Source: Pseudomonadota bacterium
Lineage (GTDB): Bacteria > Pseudomonadota > Gammaproteobacteria > Acidiferrobacterales > Acidiferrobacteraceae
Direction of reading: 5' to 3'
NCBI GenBank assembly: GCA_021795255.1
Contig: JAJYPQ010000100.1
Coordinates: forward strand, 1-10,849
Length of the DNA stretch: 10,849 nucleotides
Part shown: positions 5,972-10,849 of the stretch, piece by piece
How positions within the stretch are numbered: position 1 is the first letter of the stretch
Layout of the letters: each line of letters starts with the position of its first letter
Notes under the pieces: generated by a model
Database searches by the model: none
What the model was told of the DNA's origin: nothing
What the model saw: only the letters and a program-made list of their open reading frames with translations
Made by a program: the position numbers and the translations under genes

Positions 5972-6892
5972 TCAGGGGCCGACGCTACGCGGGGCGGCGT
6001 AGACTCCATCGCGCATCATATCTTCGAGGACTCCAAGAAACGCCTCGCCGGGGCGACTGAGCGGCCCTTGGTAGATCACAGAAAGTGTCTGCACGATACG
6101 CGGTGAGACCGGCCGCGTGCACAAATCCGCGGGCGTGGCCGATAACGCCGACACAAAGCCCACACCAAGCCCGCAGCGAACCGCCTCGCGCACGGCCGCA
6201 CCGGCGCTAAATTCGTAGCGGATCTCGGGCTCTAGGCCGGCCTGTCGAAAAGCGACCTCGACACGGTCACGGGTGCCGGAACCAGGTTCCCGCCATACCA
6301 CCGACACACCCGCCAGTTCATGAAGCGCCACCGGTTCGTCCGGCGGCCTTTGCGCCAAGGGATGGTCGGCGTTCAAAAGAATGCGGATATCGGTCTCAAT
6401 CAAGGTCTTGCCTTTAAGTCCGGGGACTGACTCGGCAAGCACCGCGTCCTCGACGAACGCGAGGTCTGCGACGTCGACGCGGCGGCGCGCCTCTTCGGAA
6501 TTCGCGGACTGTAAACGCACGGTGATCATCGGGTAGCGCTTCTGAAAGGCCGCCATCGCCCGCAGCAACAGGAACTCGGCGTTGGTCTGGCTCGCCGACA
6601 GCAGCAAGCTCCCCTGCATAAGGCCCTGGACGTCGGTCCGTAGCGCCTCGGCATCGGTGAGCGCCGCCTCGATCTGGGATGCGATGCGCAGCATGCGCTT
6701 ACCCAAGGCGGTCGGAGTCACACCCCGCCCATGGCGACGATAAAGCGGCTCGCCCAACCACTCCTGAAGCCGTCGCAGCTGATTCGAGACCGCAGGCTGC
6801 GTAAGACCCAAGGTATCGGCGGCGGCATTGATGCTGCCCATACGCGCCACTACCGTCCAGGTCAAAAGCAGTTGAGGGTCGGGCCTTGCCAT
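5972..6892 (-). CDS. LysR-type transcriptional regulator
   Basis: This encodes a 306-residue DNA-binding regulator of normal LysR length. The N-terminal winged helix-turn-helix is clear: SINAAADTLGLTQPAVSNQL at about 20-39, followed by the usual RRLQEWLGEPLYRRHGRGVTPT wing. The remainder (about 92-300) is the periplasmic-binding-protein-like effector domain, with the SGTRDRVE and GLGVGFVS motifs of such domains. I chose the ATG at 6890-6892, which puts the HTH at the standard distance; upstream in-frame ATGs would add 8 or more residues. None has a clear Shine-Dalgarno. It is divergent from the LysE-type exporter across 345 bases, the usual arrangement for a LysR regulator and its target, and it lies upstream of ampD on the same strand. 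The HTH sequence does not look like AmpR to me. The effector is unknown. Confidence 0.88.
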   Translation of the reverse strand: MARPDPQLLLTWTVVARMGSINAAADTLGLTQPAVSNQLRRLQEWLGEPLYRRHGRGVTPTALGKRMLRIASQIEAALTDAEALRTDVQGLMQGSLLLSASQTNAEFLLLRAMAAFQKRYPMITVRLQSANSEEARRRVDVADLAFVEDAVLAESVPGLKGKTLIETDIRILLNADHPLAQRPPDEPVALHELAGVSVVWREPGSGTRDRVEVAFRQAGLEPEIRYEFSAGAAVREAVRCGLGVGFVSALSATPADLCTRPVSPRIVQTLSVIYQGPLSRPGEAFLGVLEDMMRDGVYAAPRSVGP

Positions 6893-7237
6893 GATGCACC
6901 ATTCGGAAATGGCCATGCGGGCCACACGCGGACTGTACACCGCCGTCTGCCACGCGGCTATCTTGACAAGCAGGCGCGCGTCGGCCCTTGGAGCTTACAG
7001 TTTATGCAGCCGCGGCGTGCGTCTTTAGTCGTCTGCCAAACGCCTGGCACAGGCCCCAGGGCTCGTGGCCCAAACCCTCATCCGGATTCGTTCTTCTGGC
7101 CTTTCCCGCCCAGCCGTTTTACGATAGCGCCCGGCAGACCGCCAGGCCTGCCAAGGGGGCCACGGCCCATTCATGACAATCGATGGCGATCCGCCGGCCG
7201 GGCCGCGCGCGACCGAGCGGCAAGGCCGAGGAGTGGC
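6893..7237. promoter_or_regulatory. Divergent intergenic region between the lysR-type gene and the LysE exporter
   Basis: This 345-base stretch lies between the LysR-type gene (leftward) and the LysE-type gene (rightward). A TTGACA at 6963-6968 matches a -35 consensus on the plus strand, but no good -10 follows at 16-18 bases. I did not find a convincing T-N11-A LysR box by eye. The open frame that runs through it into the LysE gene is proline- and arginine-rich and is not a real N-terminus. Confidence 0.4.
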
Positions 7238-7879
7238 GTGGAACCGTTTTTTTTAGGGCTTATCGTCGGCATCATCACATCCGCGCCCATCGGACCCGTC
7301 GGCCTGCTCACTATTCAAAGGACCTTGGCGCATGGGCGCCTCGCCGGGATGTTGAGCGGCGCGGGAGCTGCCACCGCCGATGCCTTTTATGCCGGGCTTG
7401 CGGGATTGAGCTTGAGCGTGGTGTCGAATTTCCTTGCCAGCGCGCGCTTCTGGATTCATCTTGGGGCAGGCATCCTCTGCCTCTGGTTTGGCGGCCGCGC
7501 ATTCTTCTTTCGGCCGCGACGGCAGGCCCACGCGCATCGCTATGGGGGGCCGGGGGTAGTCTGGACCTTCGTGTCATCGGTCCTGCTTACGCTCGCAAAC
7601 CCCCTCACGATCCTGTTTTTCATCGTAGTGTTCACAACCCTGCAGCTGGACCACTCGAGCCTGCCGCGCCTGCTGTCATTGGTTGCCGGGATCTTTTCCG
7701 GTTGTCTTTTGTGGTGGATCACGCTAAGCCTCGTGACCGCGCGCCTTCATACCCACCTGGAATCGCGCACCCTCATCCTCATTAACCGCATCTCGGCGAC
7801 CCTCATCATCCTCCTTGGGGTCATTGCCCTGGGTAGCGCCGGCCATACCCTTCTAAGCCCCCACATCCAGGCCCCCTGA
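7238..7879 (+). CDS. LysE/RhtB-family amino acid exporter
   Basis: This encodes a 213-residue inner-membrane protein with the six-helix layout of the LysE/RhtB exporters (roughly 4-24, 38-60, 70-92, 107-135, 145-169 and 185-204). The first helix carries the conserved ITSAPIGPVGLLTI segment (residues 13-26), and ANPLTILFF (120-128) is the other family signature. Members export amino acids such as lysine, arginine, homoserine or threonine; the substrate cannot be told from sequence. The start is the GTG at 7238-7240, with GAGGAG four bases upstream. The much longer upstream frame is a non-coding extension. The frame begins with a run of eight Ts (7247-7254) spanning codons 4-6. The divergent LysR-type gene is a likely regulator. 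Confidence 0.88.
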   Translation: MEPFFLGLIVGIITSAPIGPVGLLTIQRTLAHGRLAGMLSGAGAATADAFYAGLAGLSLSVVSNFLASARFWIHLGAGILCLWFGGRAFFFRPRRQAHAHRYGGPGVVWTFVSSVLLTLANPLTILFFIVVFTTLQLDHSSLPRLLSLVAGIFSGCLLWWITLSLVTARLHTHLESRTLILINRISATLIILLGVIALGSAGHTLLSPHIQAP

Positions 7880-7944
7880 TCGCGCCGCCGGCTGCGGTGG
7901 CGCCACGGGATCGCCATCCGATCAGCCCCTGCGCCGCCACCTGC

Positions 7945-7962
7945 AAAGCCTTAAAGGCTTTT
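7945..7962 (+). terminator. Weak terminator-like hairpin after the LysE gene
   Basis: AAAGCC (7945-7950) pairs with GGCTTT (7956-7961) around a five-base loop, and the right arm ends in four Ts. It lies 65 bases beyond the LysE stop codon and could end that transcript. The stem is short and the T-run brief. Confidence 0.3.
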
Positions 7963-7991
7963 CCGAAACACCAAAATACGCCACAATCGCT

Positions 7992-8026
7992 GCAGGAAGG
8001 CCGCTTACCTCTTTGGCGGCGCCTGC
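7992..8026 (+). repeat. Inverted repeat upstream of the GGDEF-EAL gene
   Basis: GCAGG (7992-7996) pairs with CCTGC (8022-8026), and inside it GCCGC (8000-8004) pairs with GCGGC (8016-8020), giving a two-part stem with an 11-base loop. It ends 42 bases before the ATG of the cyclic-di-GMP gene and could be part of its leader or operator. It does not match the GEMM cyclic-di-GMP riboswitch as I remember it. Confidence 0.3.
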
Positions 8027-8068
8027 GGCAAATCGGCTGACGAGGCGGGAATCATAACGAAAAAAATC

Positions 8069-10849
8069 ATGGATCGTTACCGCCAAGCGGGGGCCGGAGC
8101 GCGCGAGTCAAAAGCGCCGCGCCCGCAAAGGGGCCCAGGAACGGACCTCGGCCCGCCTTTGCGGACTGCGCTCCTTACCGAACAATTGCGCCTCTTTAGC
8201 CGTAATTACGGCTGGCAGGTGTTGGCCAACCTCGTTGTGGCCACAACCTGTCTGCTGCTCTTTGCGCGCTCCGTGGGGACGCTGGAAAAGACCCTCTGGT
8301 GGATCGGGCTTGCGATCAACGGCATCCTGCGATTTTTCCCGGTCCGCTTGACGCAGCCCGGCCACGGACTCGATGCCAGGGCGCGCCACAGACGGCTTGT
8401 GGCCCACCTCCTCCTGGATGGCCTTTTGTGGGCGCTTTTGATCCTCGCGGTGCCCTATCCCCACGACGGCATCAATCCGCCGTTTCTCGTGGCCATCGTG
8501 ACCGGACTGACTGCAGGCCCCGTCCCATTTCTGAGCGTACTGCCCGGTGGCTATGAAGCATTTTCCATTCCCCCGGTGCTGGCGCTGGCTTGGCGGGAAT
8601 ACGCCGGCCGCAGTGATCCCTTTCTCGGCGTCTCCATGGCGCTTGCGGTGGTGGTCCTGCAGGCCTTCGCCACCAAGATCGCGCGACTCAACGGCACCGC
8701 CGTCCGCGAACGCATTCTGCGCGACTTTCGGCTCCACGGCCTATTGCGGCGATCCAAGCGCCGCGAGGCGGCGGTACACAGCCTGCTCGAGACCTCGCCC
8801 GATCTCATCGGCCTGCTCGATGCCGAGGGCCGCTGGCAGCTCGCGAATGGCGCCACCCTGGAGGCGTTTGGAATGAACCGCGAGGATTTGATCCACGTCG
8901 AGCCGCATCGCCTCCTGCAACAGCTGCCCGATACCCAGACCCGCCAGAGCCTGGGCCTTTTCATGCGCGCCCCGGAGGGTACGGCGCGCGAGGAGATTCT
9001 GTTGCGCCGCACCCATGCCACGCCGCGCGTGCTCGATTTATTACACTGCTCGCTGCCAGACACGGTCGGCGGCGGTTCGCTGCTGATCGGTCGCGATGTC
9101 ACGGCCCAGAAACGCGAGGCGCTGGCGCGCCAGCTACGCGACCGTCTGACCGATGCCTCGCTGCGCGGCGAGAGCCCGGACAAGGCCTTGGGCGCAATCC
9201 TTGATAGTATCGCCGAACACCTCGACCTTCTTTGGATCGCGATGGCACGCATCAGCAATTCCGGGGCACCGCTTAGCGTGGCCCAAGGGGGGCGCTTGCA
9301 TCTCGACGCGCAAAGCGCGCTCACGCTTGCGCTTGCGCCCGCAGACCCCCCCTACCGCATCGTCTACCCTCTCGCCCACAATGGCCTCCATTACGGCACC
9401 ATCGCCTACCGTCCGCTCGTCCCCGAGGCGTTGTCGGACGAAGCCAAGGAATGGCTCGCGCGGCTATCCTGGGACATAGGTTCGGCCTGCGAGCTTGACG
9501 CCGCCCAGACCCGTCTGCGCACGCTTGCCCATTACGATGAGCTCACGGGCCTCCCCAATCGCGCCTTTTTTGTGCGCCTGCTGACCGAGATTGCCGAGGG
9601 AGCGGCGCACATGAATGCCTTGCAGGCCGTGCTGTTTCTAGACCTCGACCGGTTTAAAGATATCAACGATTCGCTTGGCCATGCCGCGGGTGACCGATTG
9701 CTGCTGGAGGTCACAGCCCGCCTGCGCCAAACCGCGCGCACCGGCGATATCGTGGCACGATTGAGCGGCGACGAGTTTGCCGTCATCCTGCGCGACGCCA
9801 CGCGCATGTCAGACATCGAAAATGTGATCGCGCGGCTACTTACGGCGATGCGCGCCCCGATACGCATCGGCACAGACCAGGTCTCGACCCAGGCCAGCAT
9901 CGGCCTTACGATCTACCCGTTCGATGAAAGCGACCCTCAGACACTTTTGCGTCACGCCGACCTTGCCATGTATGAGGCCAAACGCCAAGGGCGCGACCGC
10001 TGGTCGCTGTTTGAGCCGTCCTTGGACCGCGCCACGCGCGATCGTCAATCCCTTCAGAAACGTCTACGCAAGGCGCTTGCGGAAGACTGCTTTGTGCTCC
10101 ATTATCAACCGCAGATCGAACTTGCCACGGGACGCGTGGCGGGCGTAGAGGCCCTACTGCGTTGGCGCGATCCCGAGGAACAGCCGCAATCGCCGGAGGT
10201 CTTCGTACCGATCGCCGAGGAATCCGGTCTTATCATACCGCTTGGCGAGTGGGTGCTTAAGGAGGCATGCCGGCAGCAAAAGCTTTGGATGGATCAGGGC
10301 CTCACGCTGCAGATCGCCGTCAACCTGTCACCCAGCCAGTTCCAGGATCCCGACATCCATCATCGCGTCTGTGAGGTATTGCGTGCGAGCGGTACGGCGA
10401 CCGATCACATCACCCTTGAGATCACCGAACGCGCCGCCTTTGCCGATCCCGAGCACGCCCGCCGGACCCTGGACGCCTGGTGTCAACGGGGGCTGCAGTT
10501 TGCCATCGATGATTTCGGCACCGGACAGGCCTCGCTTAGCTATCTGACCGACCTGCCTACCGCGCTTATCAAAATCGATCGCGGCTTTATCGCCCCGCTC
10601 CCCGACGACCCGCAGCACCGCGCGATCGTCGAAGGCGTCATCCACATGGCCCATCAATTGGGACGGCCGGTGCTCGCCGAAGGCGTGGAGACCATGGCCC
10701 AATGGGAGTGGCTAAAGGCCCAAAACTGCGATCTCGCGCAAGGTTATGTGATTGCCCGCCCGATGCCCGCCGCGGCCGTGCCCGACTGGCTCGCCATGTG
10801 GCTGCGCGGCCAATCGCTGAGCCACGAACAGGGCGTCTTCGTCGCCTCG
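8069..10849 (+). CDS. Membrane-bound PAS-GGDEF-EAL cyclic-di-GMP signalling protein (3' end beyond window)
   Basis: 927 codons are visible with no stop before the edge. Order of parts: a basic, proline-rich leader (1-45); about five hydrophobic helices (about 47-215, such as WQVLANLVVATTCLLLF and LLLDGLLWALLILAV); a PAS domain from about 237 (SLLETSPDLIGLLDAEGRW); an unassigned, possibly GAF-like region (about 345-480); GGDEF (about 485-645); and EAL (about 660-910). The GGDEF signature is S566-G-D-E-F, with a serine for the first glycine. The product-inhibition I-site RxxD lies exactly five residues before it (RTGD-IVARL-SGDEF). The EAL domain keeps E694-A-L, NLSPSQF, LEITE, DDFGTG, IKID, EGVET and QGY, so phosphodiesterase activity is expected. 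Diguanylate cyclase activity is plausible but uncertain. The ATG at 8069 lacks a clear Shine-Dalgarno. The C-terminal tail after EAL is incomplete. Confidence 0.9.
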   Translation, partial: MDRYRQAGAGARESKAPRPQRGPGTDLGPPLRTALLTEQLRLFSRNYGWQVLANLVVATTCLLLFARSVGTLEKTLWWIGLAINGILRFFPVRLTQPGHGLDARARHRRLVAHLLLDGLLWALLILAVPYPHDGINPPFLVAIVTGLTAGPVPFLSVLPGGYEAFSIPPVLALAWREYAGRSDPFLGVSMALAVVVLQAFATKIARLNGTAVRERILRDFRLHGLLRRSKRREAAVHSLLETSPDLIGLLDAEGRWQLANGATLEAFGMNREDLIHVEPHRLLQQLPDTQTRQSLGLFMRAPEGTAREEILLRRTHATPRVLDLLHCSLPDTVGGGSLLIGRDVTAQKREALARQLRDRLTDASLRGESPDKALGAILDSIAEHLDLLWIAMARISNSGAPLSVAQGGRLHLDAQSALTLALAPADPPYRIVYPLAHNGLHYGTIAYRPLVPEALSDEAKEWLARLSWDIGSACELDAAQTRLRTLAHYDELTGLPNRAFFVRLLTEIAEGAAHMNALQAVLFLDLDRFKDINDSLGHAAGDRLLLEVTARLRQTARTGDIVARLSGDEFAVILRDATRMSDIENVIARLLTAMRAPIRIGTDQVSTQASIGLTIYPFDESDPQTLLRHADLAMYEAKRQGRDRWSLFEPSLDRATRDRQSLQKRLRKALAEDCFVLHYQPQIELATGRVAGVEALLRWRDPEEQPQSPEVFVPIAEESGLIIPLGEWVLKEACRQQKLWMDQGLTLQIAVNLSPSQFQDPDIHHRVCEVLRASGTATDHITLEITERAAFADPEHARRTLDAWCQRGLQFAIDDFGTGQASLSYLTDLPTALIKIDRGFIAPLPDDPQHRAIVEGVIHMAHQLGRPVLAEGVETMAQWEWLKAQNCDLAQGYVIARPMPAAAVPDWLAMWLRGQSLSHEQGVFVAS

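Noticed and set aside
6731..7237. Upstream extension of the LysE frame
   Set aside because: It overlaps the LysR coding sequence on the other strand and is low-complexity Pro/Arg. The family N-terminus starts at the GTG at 7238, with a good ribosome-binding site.
7880..8068. GEMM-type cyclic-di-GMP riboswitch before the GGDEF-EAL gene
   Set aside because: The GCAAAGCC at 7943-7950 resembles part of the GEMM core, but the GCACAGGGCAAACC part and the second helix are absent; the bases instead form a simple hairpin.
8108..8737. Long minus-strand open frame of 209 codons
   Set aside because: It lies antisense to the membrane and linker part of the GGDEF-EAL gene, which has clear helices and a PAS domain in its own frame. 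The antisense product is polar, with no recognisable domain.
8551..9324. Long minus-strand open frame of 257 codons
   Set aside because: It is a serine/arginine-rich antisense shadow of the PAS region; GC-rich genes often leave such frames open.

Overview
The window is GC-rich, apart from a less GC-rich stretch around 1400-2200. Its gene families (AmpD/AmpE, RppH, UspA, LysR, LysE, GGDEF-EAL) point to a proteobacterium, most likely a gammaproteobacterium. The left edge holds the start of a Tat-exported protein whose signal peptide resembles SoxY, the sulfur carrier of the Sox thiosulfate-oxidation system. That would fit a sulfur-oxidising chemolithotroph, but only about 40 residues are visible, so this is weak evidence. 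Nothing else identifies the species.

Layout. Bases 1-122 (minus) are the N-terminus of the Tat-signal protein. Bases 123-596 are a non-coding stretch dense in hairpins and palindromes. Next on the minus strand come a UspA-family stress protein (597-1043), a gap without a convincing gene, and a membrane-anchored retropepsin-like aspartic protease (1489-2061). After another gap of about 430 bases comes the minus-strand pair rppH (3094-3567) and a degenerate metallo-beta-lactamase-fold protein (2492-3094), whose start codon overlaps the rppH stop. A SerB-like HAD-IB phosphatase gene (3645-4322, plus) is divergent from rppH and converges on the ampD-ampE operon (minus, 5883 to 4371). A LysR-type regulator (5972-6892, minus) lies upstream of ampD and is divergent from a LysE/RhtB-family exporter (7238-7879, plus). 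The right end is a large membrane-bound PAS-GGDEF-EAL cyclic-di-GMP protein (8069 to the window end, plus), cut by the edge after 927 codons.

How the genes work together. The clearest functional unit is ampD-ampE, which handles recycled muropeptides and a linked membrane protein. The second is rppH with its coupled MBL-fold partner; here mRNA 5'-end decapping sits next to what looks like a pseudoenzyme. The LysR-LysE divergent pair has the arrangement of a regulator and its target exporter. The remaining genes look like independent housekeeping or signalling genes. I see no CRISPR array, tRNA, rRNA, intact insertion sequence or phage gene. I found no clear previously undescribed system. The best leads are the catalytically stripped MBL-fold protein fused to the rppH transcript, the structured non-coding region at 123-596, and an orphan intrinsic terminator near 2120-2148.
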